Notes: a model not told the origin generated them from the sequence alone. 64,000 bases of DNA from Sulfitobacter mediterraneus (GCF_003054325.1 NZ_QBKU01000005.1:186001-250000); one strand, 5' to 3'; shown: positions 27,301 through 37,082, counted from the first letter of the stretch. Numbers and translations: made by a program.

Positions 27301-28050
27301 ATGGATATGACCGGAAAAACCGTAATGATCACGGGCGCCAGCCGCGGCATTGGCGAAGCGGCTGCGCGGGTCTTTGCCGATGCGGGCGCAAATGTCGCGC
27401 TTCTGGCCCGCTCTCAGGAGGCGATTGCGCAGATCGCAGGCGAGATCGGCAAACAAGCCATTGCGATTCCCTGCAACGTGGCACGGTTTGGTGAGATGTC
27501 TTCGGCGGTCGAAACCACGGTGCAGGCCTTTGGCGGATTGGACGTTCTGATCAACAACGCAGGCGCAATTGAACCGATTTCGCGTTTGGCCGAGGCAGAC
27601 CCGGACGGTTGGGCGATGAACATCGACATCAATCTCAAAGGCGTGTTCAACGGCATCCGCGCGGCGTTGCCGGTGATGAAGGATGCAGGCGGCGGTTCGG
27701 TGCTGACCATATCCTCCGGTGCGGCGCACGGCGCAATAGAAGGGTGGAGCCACTATTGCTCTGGCAAGGCGGCGGTGAATATGTTGAACCGCTGTTTGCA
27801 TCTGGAAGAAGCCGAAAGCGGCATCCGCGCCATTGGTCTGTCACCGGGCACAGTCGCCACGCAAATGCAGCGCGAGATCAAGCAAAGCGGCATCAACCCG
27901 GTCAGCAAGTTGAACTGGGAGGATCATATTCCAGCCGACTGGCCTGCTCGCACGTTGCTTTGGATGTGCAGCGCCGAGGCAGATCGTTTCAAAGGCGATG
28001 AAATCTCCCTGCGGGATGAGGGCGTGCGCAAGGCGGTTGGCCTGATATGA
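27301..28050 (+). CDS. Short-chain dehydrogenase/reductase
   Basis: Classical SDR of 249 residues using NAD(P)H. The cofactor motif TGASRGIG (11-18), NNAG (85-88), Ser139 and the active-site pair Tyr152/Lys156 (YCSGK) are present. AAGGAA precedes the ATG. It overlaps the following crotonase-like gene by four bases (ATGA), so the two probably act on related acyl-CoA or alcohol substrates. Substrate not readable. Confidence 0.92.
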   Translation: MDMTGKTVMITGASRGIGEAAARVFADAGANVALLARSQEAIAQIAGEIGKQAIAIPCNVARFGEMSSAVETTVQAFGGLDVLINNAGAIEPISRLAEADPDGWAMNIDINLKGVFNGIRAALPVMKDAGGGSVLTISSGAAHGAIEGWSHYCSGKAAVNMLNRCLHLEEAESGIRAIGLSPGTVATQMQREIKQSGINPVSKLNWEDHIPADWPARTLLWMCSAEADRFKGDEISLRDEGVRKAVGLI

Positions 28051-28658
28051 TCGAAACGAACCGCAAGGGTGATGTGCTGACGGTCACTATCAATCGCCCG
28101 GACAAAGCCAATTCGCTGACCCATGCGATGCTGTCCGAATTGGCTGATGTGATGGAAACCGCTCAAGACGCGCGGGCGGTGATCTTGACCGGACAGGGCA
28201 AGGTATTCAGCGCCGGTGCGGATCTGGACGAGGCGCGCGCAGGATTGGCCAAATCGGATGTTTGGGAACGCCTGTCCGGGGCCATCGCGGGCCTGCCCGG
28301 CCTGACCATCGCGGTCCTCAATGGAACGTTGGCGGGCGGCGCGATGGGCATGGCGCTGGCTTGTGATTTACGGATCGCGGTGCCGGGGGCCAAGTTCTTT
28401 TATCCGGTGATGAAACTTGGCTTTTTGCCGCAACCCTCTGATCCGGCCCGCATGGCAGCCTTGATCGGCCCGTCCCGAACCAAGCTGATCTTGATGGGCG
28501 GTCAAAAGATCGAAGCCCAAGAGGCGCTAACCTTTGGCCTGATTGACCGGATCGTCGCTCCAGAGGATCTGTTACAGCACGCAAATGACCTGACAGCCGA
28601 CACCGTCGCGGCGGACCCTGCCATCGCCCAAGGCATCAAGGAAATGTGCCGCAGTTAG
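28047..28658 (+). CDS. Crotonase-family protein lacking the hydratase glutamates
   Basis: Enoyl-CoA hydratase/isomerase superfamily member of 203 residues, about 55 shorter than typical. The CoA/oxyanion parts FSAGADL (54-60) and GTLAGGAMGMALACD are intact. However, the two catalytic glutamates of true hydratases are not seen: the PE motif reads PVMKLGF (Val121), and the second Glu region reads SRTKLIL. The C-terminal trimerisation helices are missing or shortened. It may catalyse isomerisation, hydrolysis or decarboxylation instead. Coupled to the SDR by an ATGA overlap. Confidence 0.85.
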   Translation: MIETNRKGDVLTVTINRPDKANSLTHAMLSELADVMETAQDARAVILTGQGKVFSAGADLDEARAGLAKSDVWERLSGAIAGLPGLTIAVLNGTLAGGAMGMALACDLRIAVPGAKFFYPVMKLGFLPQPSDPARMAALIGPSRTKLILMGGQKIEAQEALTFGLIDRIVAPEDLLQHANDLTADTVAADPAIAQGIKEMCRS

Positions 28659-28729
28659 ATCAGCGGCACAATCGGCACATCACAGGCGGAAATGGCCAAA
28701 AGGCCCGCAAAAACAATCATCCAACGCAT
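28655..28729 (-). CDS. Tiny lipoprotein (24 residues)
   Basis: Reading frame MRWMIVFAGLLAISACDVPIVPLI with an AAGGG ribosome site six bases before the ATG. The sequence is a lipoprotein signal with lipobox ISA-Cys16 and only nine residues of mature peptide. Its stop overlaps the convergent crotonase stop by four bases. The good ribosome site and perfect lipobox argue for a real gene. Function unknown; it may be an entericidin-like or membrane-anchored peptide (inference). Confidence 0.6.
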   Translation of the reverse strand: MRWMIVFAGLLAISACDVPIVPLI

Positions 28730-28784
28730 GTGATACCCTTCTATATTGAGCGAAGTCTGCCCCGCCGCGGGCAGGCTGTCCAGC

Positions 28785-29078
28785 CTACCGCTTGCGCCCC
28801 CCGCCCGGAACCTTTGACAGAAACCCCGGCGGGCGTTTGGCCACCCATCTGGCGAATTTCGCAAGCCGCGGATGCCCAAGCAGCGCCTCTGGCGTGTTGT
28901 AGGATTGTGCTAACTCCGCTTCGGTTAAGGTCGCATGAATTTCGCGGTGGCAGATGTGGTGCATCAAGACCACCGGCCCGCCTTTGCCGCCCTTGAGCTT
29001 GGGGATCAGATGATGCTGACTTTGTCGCACATCGGGCGGGATGGGCCGATGGCACAGCGGGCATTGCGGGTGGTCCAT
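28785..29078 (-). CDS. HNH endonuclease-like protein
   Basis: Protein of 97 residues with a compact HNH/beta-beta-alpha-metal fold: zinc-type CPLCHRPI near the N-terminus, the HHLIPKLKGGKGG core (HH plus substrate loop), and HHICHREIHAT as the closing histidines. Such short stand-alone HNH proteins are common in Proteobacteria and mostly uncharacterised. The C-terminus is basic (PGGGRKR), fitting nucleic-acid binding. It is divergent from the MscS gene, with no neighbouring methylase or toxin immunity gene. Confidence 0.82.
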   Translation of the reverse strand: MDHPQCPLCHRPIPPDVRQSQHHLIPKLKGGKGGPVVLMHHICHREIHATLTEAELAQSYNTPEALLGHPRLAKFARWVAKRPPGFLSKVPGGGRKR

Positions 29079-29153
29079 GTGCAAAATCCTTGAACCTTTC
29101 GGGGCGGGCAGGCAAGAGGATGGCGCGATCCGCGTTTTTGACAAGGAAAATCC

Positions 29154-30488
29154 ATGGCCCTCGACCTTTCTGACCAGCCGGAAATTGTGCAGCAGGCCTA
29201 TGGCTATGCCCAGCAAGGATGGGATCTGGCGCTCAGCTGGCTGCTGAGCCCGGCGGCTTGGTCACAATTTGCGCTGCTGGTCATTGCCTATCTGGCGGCG
29301 GTTATCGTGGCGCGGCGGTTGCGGCCGGTGTTGAACCGCCAGATCACGCCGGCCGAAGAGGCCACTGGCGTGATTGCAGACAGCCGCCGCTTTGCCGTGA
29401 TCTTTCTGCCGTTGTTGTTGCCTTTGCTGGCCTATGGGTTCACGGCCATTGGCGAAACGCTGGTGCGGTCAATGTTCGACAGTGGTGCGGTGATCGCCTT
29501 TGGCAAACGGGTGTTTCTGTTCCTCGCGGCCCGCAGGTTGGTGCGGGATATCGTCCATGATCCATTCCTGAAATTGCTCGGGCGATATGTGCTGTTGCCG
29601 GTGGCCGCGCTTTATATGTTTGGTGTGCTGGATGATGTTCTGGCCGCCCTGACGGCACTGACGGTCACCTTTGGCAATATCTCTATTTCGGCCATGGCAC
29701 TGATCCGCGGGATCATCGCGGGGTCGATCCTGTTCTGGCTCGGCGGTTGGTCCACCCGCCAGACCTCGCAATTTATCGACGCACAGGAACAAATGCGCCC
29801 GTCTGTCCGGCAATTGGTTGGCAAGGCCATCGAATTTGCCATCTTTGCAGCGGCCTTCCTGTTGTTGCTGAATATCATGGGGATCAACCTTGGTGCGCTG
29901 GCGGTCTTGGGCGGCGCCATTGGTGTGGGTCTTGGGTTCGGTCTGCAAAAGATCGCCTCGAATTTCATTTCTGGCGTAATCCTCTTGATCGAGGGGCAGG
30001 CGACGGTTGGTGACTTTGTCGAACTGGACGGCGGCGAAAGCGGAAAAATCGTCAAGATGACCGCCCGCGCCGCGATTTTGGAAACCTTTGATGGCCGCTG
30101 GATCGTGGTTCCGAACGAAGATTTTATCACCACCCGCGTCACCAACTTTTCCGACAGCGGATCGGCCAACCGGTATGAGGCGCCATTTTCGGTAAGCTAT
30201 GACACCGACATCAATCTGATCCCGCCGTTGATCGAGGCGGCGGTGTCCAAACATCCCGAGGTGCTAGATGCACCCTATCCACCCGATTGCGAGCTGCGCG
30301 GCTTTGGTGACAGTGGCATTGATTTCGCGGTGGAATTCTGGGTGAACGGCCTGGATGACGGGCCGAACAAATACACCTCGGATGTTTTGTTTCTGATCTG
30401 GAATGCTCTCAAGGATGCTGGAGTGGAAATCCCCTATCCACAGCGCGTGGTTGAGATCAAAGGCCCGATGCCGGAGCTGAAATCATGA
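29154..30488 (+). CDS. MscS-family mechanosensitive channel
   Basis: Inner-membrane protein of 444 residues with about five to six hydrophobic segments before the pore. The pore-lining helix and start of the beta domain are recognisable as GAIGVGLGFGLQKIASNF (about 252-270), followed by GVILLIEGQATVGDFVEL. The cytoplasmic C-terminal alpha/beta domain (about 310-444) includes VPNEDFITTRVTNFS. It releases solutes under hypo-osmotic shock. Its stop overlaps the next gene by four bases (ATGA). Confidence 0.92.
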   Translation: MALDLSDQPEIVQQAYGYAQQGWDLALSWLLSPAAWSQFALLVIAYLAAVIVARRLRPVLNRQITPAEEATGVIADSRRFAVIFLPLLLPLLAYGFTAIGETLVRSMFDSGAVIAFGKRVFLFLAARRLVRDIVHDPFLKLLGRYVLLPVAALYMFGVLDDVLAALTALTVTFGNISISAMALIRGIIAGSILFWLGGWSTRQTSQFIDAQEQMRPSVRQLVGKAIEFAIFAAAFLLLLNIMGINLGALAVLGGAIGVGLGFGLQKIASNFISGVILLIEGQATVGDFVELDGGESGKIVKMTARAAILETFDGRWIVVPNEDFITTRVTNFSDSGSANRYEAPFSVSYDTDINLIPPLIEAAVSKHPEVLDAPYPPDCELRGFGDSGIDFAVEFWVNGLDDGPNKYTSDVLFLIWNALKDAGVEIPYPQRVVEIKGPMPELKS

Positions 30489-31660
30489 AACAGGCGGTGG
30501 TGATCGGCGCAGGCCCCGCGGGCCTGATGGCGGCAGAGGCAATGGCTGAGGCCGGTCTGTCTGTGACCGTCTGTGAGGCCAAGCCCTCGGTCGGGCGCAA
30601 GTTTCTGATGGCGGGAAAGTCCGGCCTTAACCTGACCAAAGACGAGACAGGCAGCAGCTTTCGTGCGGCCTTTGCGGAGGGTCGCAAGCCGCTTACCCCG
30701 ATGATTGACGCGTTTGATGCAGATGCGGTGCAGGCCTGGGCCAAAGGTTTGGATCAAGAGGTGTTCACTGGCAGCACGGGGCGGGTTTTTCCGGTTGCGA
30801 TGAAGGCCTCGCCATTGTTGCGGGCATGGATGACCCGCCTCGCGGCGACGGGGGTGCAGACCAACACCCGCTGGCGCTGGCAGGGATGGCAGGGCAAGGA
30901 TCTGGCCTTTGACACACCGGATGGACCGCAAACGCTGTCTGCTGATGTGACAGTTCTGGCGCTGGGCGGTGCAAGCTGGGCGCGGCTGGGATCAGACGGT
31001 GCTTGGGCCGGTATCCTTGGCGGCAAAGATGTCCCGCTGGCGGCCTTCGCCCCTGCAAATGCGGGTGTTTTGATCAATTGGTCGGCGCATATGGCCAAGC
31101 ATTTCGGCGCGGCGATCAAAGGCGTGCAATGGACGGCTGGGCCCTATGCATCAAAGGGAGAAGCCGTGCTGTCGGCGCAAGGGCTAGAGGGTGGCGGGAT
31201 CTATTCAATTTCGCGCGGCGTGCGCGAGGGACATCCGTTGGTGCTGGATCTTTTGCCGAACATGTCCGTGGCTGAGATCACCGCAAAACTGTCGAAACCG
31301 CGCGGCAAGGCAAGCCTTGCCAATCATCTGCGCAAAACCGTCAAGCTGACCCAAGCGCAGATCGCATTGTTGCAGGAAATGGCGCGGCCCCTGCCCGATG
31401 GCCTGCGGGCAACGGCGCGGTTGCTCAAGGCGGTGCCCGTGCAAAACGCGGGGCTGCGCCCGATGGATGAGGCAATCTCGACGGCAGGCGGACTGCCCTT
31501 TGAGGCATTGGACGAGGGGCTGATGATCAAAGCGCTGCCGGGGGTGTTCGCCGCTGGTGAAATGCTGGATTGGGAAGCGCCGACAGGGGGTTACCTGATC
31601 TCGGCCTGCCTTGCGACAGGCCGCTGGGCCGGGCAACATGCGGCCCGATGGGCGGGTTAA
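30485..31660 (+). CDS. BaiN/YhiN-family FAD flavoprotein
   Basis: FAD-dependent oxidoreductase of 391 residues in the HI0933/YhiN-type family (the TIGR03862 branch). The dinucleotide motif GAGPAGLMAAE (8-18), the characteristic GRKFLMAGKSGLNLT (around 38-52) and the C-terminal GEMLDWEAPTGGYLISACLATG are present. The biochemical reaction of this family is not well established. It is coupled to mscS by an ATGA overlap and overlaps the convergent GST stop by four bases. Confidence 0.9.
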   Translation: MKQAVVIGAGPAGLMAAEAMAEAGLSVTVCEAKPSVGRKFLMAGKSGLNLTKDETGSSFRAAFAEGRKPLTPMIDAFDADAVQAWAKGLDQEVFTGSTGRVFPVAMKASPLLRAWMTRLAATGVQTNTRWRWQGWQGKDLAFDTPDGPQTLSADVTVLALGGASWARLGSDGAWAGILGGKDVPLAAFAPANAGVLINWSAHMAKHFGAAIKGVQWTAGPYASKGEAVLSAQGLEGGGIYSISRGVREGHPLVLDLLPNMSVAEITAKLSKPRGKASLANHLRKTVKLTQAQIALLQEMARPLPDGLRATARLLKAVPVQNAGLRPMDEAISTAGGLPFEALDEGLMIKALPGVFAAGEMLDWEAPTGGYLISACLATGRWAGQHAARWAG

Positions 31661-32256
31661 GCGGCGGCGGGTTCTTTGGCTTGGGCGGCCTTGAAGGCAT
31701 CCCGATCGCGCAGACCTTTGGCCCAAGTGTTCAGCTTGTCATCAACCCGGGGGAAGCCCGCGCCGATAGACCAGTTGATGCAATGTACAGCCAGAATATC
31801 CGCATGGGTCATCTGATCTCCCATCAGGAAGGGCCCCTCCAAACGCTCTGATAGCAGCCCGGCAGCGCGACCAAACTCGGCTTTGAGACTGTCTTTGATC
31901 TGCGGCATCCGCAACGCTTCGGGTAAGACAAAGCTGTGCTTTGCCGCCGCCCAAAGGATCGCGTCGAACTCATCGATTAACCAAAAGGTCATGGCGTCCT
32001 GACGGGCGCGGGCGGGCGTACCGGCAGGCGCGGTCAACATGCCATGCTTGTCGCCAAGATAGGTCATGATCGCAACGCTGTCGGTCAGCACATCATCGCC
32101 ATCCACCAAGGCCGGGATCTTGCCCGACGGATTGTGCTTGAGCGCCTCTTCGGACCGCGGCGGAGCGGCGATTTGAACATAGTCCTGCCCCAACTCTTCG
32201 AGCATCCACATCACGCGGAAGGCCCTTGATTTGGTCGCGCCGATCACCTTGTACAT
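31657..32256 (-). CDS. Glutathione S-transferase family protein
   Basis: Cytosolic protein of 199 residues with a thioredoxin-like N-terminal domain (cis-Pro in SGKIPALVDGDDVLTDSVAI) and an all-helical C-terminal domain (MGDQMTHADILAV is the N-capping box). It conjugates or reduces electrophiles with glutathione; the subclass is not obvious. AAAGGA precedes the ATG. It stands alone on the minus strand, with holA upstream of it. Confidence 0.9.
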   Translation of the reverse strand: MYKVIGATKSRAFRVMWMLEELGQDYVQIAAPPRSEEALKHNPSGKIPALVDGDDVLTDSVAIMTYLGDKHGMLTAPAGTPARARQDAMTFWLIDEFDAILWAAAKHSFVLPEALRMPQIKDSLKAEFGRAAGLLSERLEGPFLMGDQMTHADILAVHCINWSIGAGFPRVDDKLNTWAKGLRDRDAFKAAQAKEPAAA

Positions 32257-32285
32257 CTGTTGTCCTTTCGATCAATCGTGCCTGT

Positions 32286-33284
32286 TCAGCGTTGTGTGCC
32301 CAGCATTGCAAGTCGGATGAATGCCCGCTCCACCAGCGCCATTGCGGGCGCATTTTGTCCGGCAGAACGCAATTTGAGGTCGGTGTCCGTCAAAACGGTC
32401 AATGCGGTTTCCAGACGTGCCGCACCCCAGTTGCGGGCCTGCCGCGATACGCGTTCACGGTCGCGCACACCATAGATCGGCCCGCCGGGGTTGGCGGAAA
32501 TGCGGTAGAGGGTGCGAAAATGCCGGGTCGCCATGATACACAGGGTGACGGGATTGACGCCTTGCCCCTGCAGTTTGCTCATCACCGGACCAATATCGCC
32601 CGTCCGCGCCTCGGCCACCACGTGCAGGATGTCATCCACATCCGCCTCGGTCGAGGTTGGTGCGCAGGCGGCGACATCATCGGGGGTCAATGGGGCCGTA
32701 TCGTTCAGCTTATACAGCGCCAGCTTTTCCAGCGTCTGACGAAAATCACCGGGGTCCAGCGCACGCGCCAAATCTGTGAGGTTCGCCATCGCGTCAGGTT
32801 CCGGCTTTAGCTTTGCCTCCGCCAACAAACGCTCAATCTCGGCGCGGTCGGGCGGCGTGTCATAAATCGCTGTGGCATAGGCGTTGCGGTGTTCTTGAAA
32901 CGCCTTGAGCACTTTGGAGGTTTTCTTGAGATCACCACCGGTGACAATGATCTGCGCATCACCGGGCTGCCAGTCGGCAAGGGTGTCGATCAGGATTTTG
33001 GCGATGTTGTCGTTGGCCTCTTCCACCAACGCCGCACGAGGACCGGGGAAAAACCCCACTGCCTTGATCGCATCCAAAAGCATGGCCGGATCACGGCGCA
33101 GTTCGGCGGCGGGCATCCGCGTGAGGCGCATTTCCTCCTCGGCATTGGTGCCAAGCAGCGCCTTGAGAAATTCCTGCCGTTTCAGCGCGACACGCATCGC
33201 ATCACTGCCATAGATCAACAGACCGGTCTTGTCCGGATCGGGCCGGGAGAAATAGCCGTTGGCGTCGCGGGGGCTTAGCTTCAT
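32286..33284 (-). CDS. holA: DNA polymerase III delta subunit
   Basis: Clamp-loader subunit of 332 residues that opens the beta clamp. The AAA+-like N-terminal domain includes LLIYGSDAMRVALKR, and the later segments LIDTLADWQPGDAQIIVTGGD and the C-terminal collar domain fit HolA. It follows lptE with a one-base TGATG overlap, in the conserved leuS-lptE-holA order found widely in Proteobacteria, which strengthens the call. Confidence 0.93.
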   Translation of the reverse strand: MKLSPRDANGYFSRPDPDKTGLLIYGSDAMRVALKRQEFLKALLGTNAEEEMRLTRMPAAELRRDPAMLLDAIKAVGFFPGPRAALVEEANDNIAKILIDTLADWQPGDAQIIVTGGDLKKTSKVLKAFQEHRNAYATAIYDTPPDRAEIERLLAEAKLKPEPDAMANLTDLARALDPGDFRQTLEKLALYKLNDTAPLTPDDVAACAPTSTEADVDDILHVVAEARTGDIGPVMSKLQGQGVNPVTLCIMATRHFRTLYRISANPGGPIYGVRDRERVSRQARNWGAARLETALTVLTDTDLKLRSAGQNAPAMALVERAFIRLAMLGTQR

Positions 33285-33775
33285 CAGCTCAGATCGGCGG
33301 CGTAAAGGCGGGTGATCACCTGATCGGCCAATATCACCATCAGACGTTTTTCCGCGTCCTGTTTGCTGGCCAATGTCGCCACAGTGGTGCCTGTGGCGGA
33401 ATAGCCGGTGAAGTTTTCCACCCTGCCGGATGTGATGATTTGCCCGGTTTCAAGATCGCGCAGGGCATAGTCCACAGACCCGATGAGATCAAAACGTGTG
33501 GTTTCACCCGCCCGGTTGATCGCCAGACGTTCCTCATTGGTGCTGACATTGACTGCCAACCCATAGGCGGGAGACGCACTGCGCCCCAGCTTCTGTTCAA
33601 TTTCGCGGGTCAGGAAATAGCCGTAGCGTGCGTTTGGCGGATCAACCTCGATCCGGTTTTGTAATAGCTGCCCGTTGCCGCCCGGCCCATAGACCGGCTG
33701 AAACCCGCAGGCGGCCAGCGCCAGAGGGGCCAGCAGCACAAAGCGGCGGCGATAGGTGGCTTTAGGCAACGACAT
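33284..33775 (-). CDS. lptE: LPS-assembly lipoprotein LptE
   Basis: Outer-membrane lipoprotein of 163 residues that plugs the LptD pore. A basic signal ([16 protein letters not shown]) ends in a lipobox with lipidated Cys23, followed by [10 protein letters not shown], the usual LptE beginning. The gene overlaps the leuS stop by 14 bp and the holA start by one base, so the three genes form one operon. Confidence 0.93.
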   Translation of the reverse strand: MSLPKATYRRRFVLLAPLALAACGFQPVYGPGGNGQLLQNRIEVDPPNARYGYFLTREIEQKLGRSASPAYGLAVNVSTNEERLAINRAGETTRFDLIGSVDYALRDLETGQIITSGRVENFTGYSATGTTVATLASKQDAEKRLMVILADQVITRLYAADLS

Positions 33776-36494
33776 TCACAATCCGTCCCGGCACAACGAT
33801 GACCTTTTTCGGCGCAGCGCCATCAAGGCTTCGCACAACAGCTTCGTGGGCCAGTGCGATTTTTTCAACATCTTCTTTGGGCATATCGGCCGGCACTTGA
33901 ATTTCAGCCCGGCGTTTGCCGTTGACCTGAATGGGCAGGGTCACGGTGTCATCCACCAGCATCGCCTCATCCGCCTTGGGCCAAGGGGCCGTCACGATCA
34001 GGCCGGTCCCGCCCTGATGCGCCCAGATATCTTCGGCCAAATGCGGGGTCATAGGCGACATCAGCTGTGCCAAGGTCATGATCGCCTCGCGCTGTGCAGC
34101 GTAACCAGCCTTGGATTTCTGCAAGGTGGCGGTGAAGGCATAAAGCTTTGCGATGGCCGCGTTAAAGCCAAAGCTTTCCACACCCATCGTCACATCATGG
34201 ATGGTTTTGTGCATAGCGCGCAGCAGATCATCGTCACCCTGGCCTTTGGCATCTTTGTCCATTTCGCCGATGCGGTCACAAATATTCCAAACCCGCGTGA
34301 GGTGCTTGAACGCCGCATCCGCGCCTGAGGCTGTCCATTCCACGTCCCGCTCGGGGGGTGAATCGGACAGCACGAACCAGCGGGCGGTGTCTGCGCCGTA
34401 GTTGGAGATAATGTGCAGCGGATCGACCACGTTTTTCTTGGACTTGGACATCTTGGCGGAGGGGATGATGATTACTTCACGATTTTTCCCACTAAATTTT
34501 CTCTCACGGACATACAGTTCATAGAGGTTTTTGTGGTCCGAAGAGCCAATTGCCTCTTCATCAGCAGAGGACTTGAGCACCGCCAGAACATTTGTATGAG
34601 AATGCTTATTTGGGTTCGGAAATTCGATGACTTCCTCAGGGTGCAAATAATTTAGCCGACGCATGGCCTTACTCTTTAGTTGCTCTTCCGCCTCAGGACC
34701 GTCGCCAACGACTGGTGGTGCAGCCGTATTCTCCCACAGTTCATAAATCTCATGCGTCACCATGCCTTGGGTAAAGAGCGCATCAAAAGGTTCAATCGCC
34801 GATTCTGGCAAATGGCCGGTGATCTGCATCGCGCGGGCAAAGAATCGCGAATAAAGGAGGTGCAGAATCGCATGTTCAATGCCGCCGATGTACTGGTCGA
34901 CGTTCATCCAGTATTTGGCGTCTTCCATGTTGGTCGGCGTTTCGGCTCGTGGTGCGGTGAACCGCGCAAAATACCAGGACGAATCGACAAAGGTATCCAT
35001 CGTGTCGGTTTCGCGCTTGGCCGGTGCACCGCAAGACGGGCAGGCGCAGTCGCGCCATGTTGGGTGACGGTCCAGCGGATTGCCCGGCGTGCCAAAGTCC
35101 ACGTCATAAGGCAGCTCAATCGGCAGGTTCTCTTTTTTCTCTGGCACCACGCCGCAGGCATCGCAATGCACGACAGGGATCGGGCACCCCCAATAGCGTT
35201 GGCGGGACAGGCCCCAATCGCGCAGGCGGTATTTGGTCACGCCTTGGCCAACGCCGTTCTGCTCGCAGAAATCAACGGCGGCGTTTATCGCCTCTTCGCC
35301 GGTCTGCCACGCGTCGCCAGCAAAACCGCGGTTGTAGAAGACCTTGTCCGATTTTGCGGGTACATATGCCTCTTCCAAAACCTCGTTGGCGTCCTCGGAC
35401 GGCAGATAGGTCGAGATGATCGGCAACTCGTACTTTGTCGCAAATTCAAAATCGCGCTGGTCATGCGCGGGGCATCCAAAGATTGCGCCGGTGCCGTAAT
35501 CCATAAGAATGAAGTTGGCGATATAAACGGGCAGTTCATGGGCCGTATCAAAGGGATGGCGCACGCGAATGCCGGTGTCAAAGCCCAGCTTTTCGGCGGT
35601 TTCAATTGCTTCTTCTGTGGTGCCGCCTTTGCGGCATTCAGCGCAGAACGCTGCCACATCTTCGTTTTCGCGCTCAAGCATTTTGGCCAGCGGATGATCC
35701 GGGGAGATCCCGACAAAGGACGCGCCCATCAATGTATCGGGGCGGGTTGTGTATACCTCGATCCGGTCATGTCCCTCCGGGGCATCAATCGTAGAGAAAG
35801 CAAACTGAAGGCCGCGCGATTTGCCGATCCAGTTGGCTTGCATCAGTTTGACCTTGGCAGGCCAGTTGTCGAGCGTGTCCAGTGCGGCCAGCAATTCTTC
35901 TGAGTGGTCCGAAATCTTGAAGAACCATTGTGTCAGCTCGCGCCGTTCGACCAATGCGCCAGACCGCCAGCCGCGACCGGCCTCAACCTGTTCGTTGGCC
36001 AGAACCGTCATATCGACCGGATCCCAGTTCACCACCGCGTTCTTGCGGTAAACCAATCCTTCGTCGAGGAAATCGAGGAACAGCGCCTGCTGCTGGCCAT
36101 AGTATGCGGGATCACAGGTGGCAAATTCGCGAGACCAATCAATCGACAGGCCCAGCGGCTTCATCTGGCCGCGCATGTCGTCGATATTGCCGTAGGTCCA
36201 ATCTTTTGGGTGTCCACCAATGGCCATCGCCGCGTTTTCGGCAGGCATCCCGAACGCATCCCAACCCATCGGGTGCAGCACATTGTGCCCTGTCGCGATC
36301 TTATAGCGGGCGATCACATCGCCCATTGTGTAGTTGCGCACATGCCCCATGTGGATACGCCCCGAGGGATAAGGGAACATCTCAAGCACATAATACTTGG
36401 GCTTGTCAGCGGCGCGGACCGCATTGAACACTTCGTCTTTTTCCCAGGCTTGTTGCCAGCGGGCTTCGATCTCGGCGGGGGTATATCGGGGCAT
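33762..36494 (-). CDS. leuS: Leucyl-tRNA synthetase, with an unusual leucine-specific domain
   Basis: Class I synthetase of 910 residues, longer than the roughly 850-870 usual in this group. The HIGH-type motif is HMGH ([15 protein letters not shown]), the editing domain is present ([12 protein letters not shown]), and the class I signature KMSKS is at about residue 680 ([14 protein letters not shown]). The stretch of about residues 605-675 just before KMSKS is rich in Lys, Glu, Asn and Ser, and the matching DNA (34471-34680) is about 43 % G+C by hand count, against about 57 % just beside it. First gene of leuS-lptE-holA. Confidence 0.95.
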   Translation of the reverse strand: MPRYTPAEIEARWQQAWEKDEVFNAVRAADKPKYYVLEMFPYPSGRIHMGHVRNYTMGDVIARYKIATGHNVLHPMGWDAFGMPAENAAMAIGGHPKDWTYGNIDDMRGQMKPLGLSIDWSREFATCDPAYYGQQQALFLDFLDEGLVYRKNAVVNWDPVDMTVLANEQVEAGRGWRSGALVERRELTQWFFKISDHSEELLAALDTLDNWPAKVKLMQANWIGKSRGLQFAFSTIDAPEGHDRIEVYTTRPDTLMGASFVGISPDHPLAKMLERENEDVAAFCAECRKGGTTEEAIETAEKLGFDTGIRVRHPFDTAHELPVYIANFILMDYGTGAIFGCPAHDQRDFEFATKYELPIISTYLPSEDANEVLEEAYVPAKSDKVFYNRGFAGDAWQTGEEAINAAVDFCEQNGVGQGVTKYRLRDWGLSRQRYWGCPIPVVHCDACGVVPEKKENLPIELPYDVDFGTPGNPLDRHPTWRDCACPSCGAPAKRETDTMDTFVDSSWYFARFTAPRAETPTNMEDAKYWMNVDQYIGGIEHAILHLLYSRFFARAMQITGHLPESAIEPFDALFTQGMVTHEIYELWENTAAPPVVGDGPEAEEQLKSKAMRRLNYLHPEEVIEFPNPNKHSHTNVLAVLKSSADEEAIGSSDHKNLYELYVRERKFSGKNREVIIIPSAKMSKSKKNVVDPLHIISNYGADTARWFVLSDSPPERDVEWTASGADAAFKHLTRVWNICDRIGEMDKDAKGQGDDDLLRAMHKTIHDVTMGVESFGFNAAIAKLYAFTATLQKSKAGYAAQREAIMTLAQLMSPMTPHLAEDIWAHQGGTGLIVTAPWPKADEAMLVDDTVTLPIQVNGKRRAEIQVPADMPKEDVEKIALAHEAVVRSLDGAAPKKVIVVPGRIVNVVA

Positions 36495-36513
36495 CGTTTA
36501 GCGGACCTTTGGA

Positions 36514-36555
36514 AATAGAAAACGCCGGGCTGCTTGTGTCACAGGGCCCGGCGTT
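36514..36555 (-). terminator. Terminator of the DUF3576 gene
   Basis: 10-bp stem AACGCCGGGC / GCCCGGCGTT with a 15-base loop, lying between the DUF3576 stop and leuS. On the minus strand it continues into TTTTCTATTT. Confidence 0.85.
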
Positions 36556-36581
36556 TGTGTAGACAGTTATTCTGTTCGGGC

Positions 36582-37082
36582 TCAGAGCTTGTTGTCTGAG
36601 ATACGTAGCTCACGCGCACGGGAAAGAATCGCGTCTTCGACCGCGCGGGAGGTTGCTTTGCTGACGGATCGGCCGCCGCGCGTTTGCAGGGCAACGTTCA
36701 AAGACCGCGCATCAAGGGCGGGATCATCAATCAGCACCGTGGCGCGATAGGCGCGACCACCACCGGGCGGTGTGCCATAGCCGGTGACGATCACACCTGT
36801 ATATGGATCAACCGTTTGAACTGGCAGGAAGTTGAGCACTTCAAGAGATGCAGACCAAAGATAGCGATTCACCGATACTGTGTTATCCGCTGTTTTTGCG
36901 CGGAAAATCGACCAGACCGTATTGTCGGGGTCGGTTTCAATGGCCGATGGGTTGTTTGCATTATTATAATAGGCAGGCCGTTCTGTGGCTGGACGCCCCA
37001 GCTTACCAATGGCGCCGCAAGCGGTCATCGACCCTACAATCAAGAGGGACAGTCCGATTCTGCAAACTGTTTGACGCGCCAT
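36582..37082 (-). CDS. DUF3576 lipoprotein
   Basis: Predicted lipoprotein of 166 residues: signal MARQTVCRIGLSLLIVGSMTAC with lipobox MTA-Cys22, then a short linker and a compact beta-rich domain (TVWSIFRAKTADNTVSVNRYLW). The DUF3576 family is alphaproteobacterial and of unknown function; an outer-membrane location is likely. It has its own terminator and is divergent from the porin gene across a 288-bp gap. Confidence 0.86.
   Translation of the reverse strand: MARQTVCRIGLSLLIVGSMTACGAIGKLGRPATERPAYYNNANNPSAIETDPDNTVWSIFRAKTADNTVSVNRYLWSASLEVLNFLPVQTVDPYTGVIVTGYGTPPGGGRAYRATVLIDDPALDARSLNVALQTRGGRSVSKATSRAVEDAILSRARELRISDNKL

Noticed and set aside
34680..35903. 407-residue open frame on the plus strand, antisense to leuS
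   Set aside because: It lies wholly within an unambiguous leucyl-tRNA synthetase, has low-complexity composition rich in Arg, Gly, Ala and Val, and shows no family motif or ribosome site. It is a GC-driven shadow.
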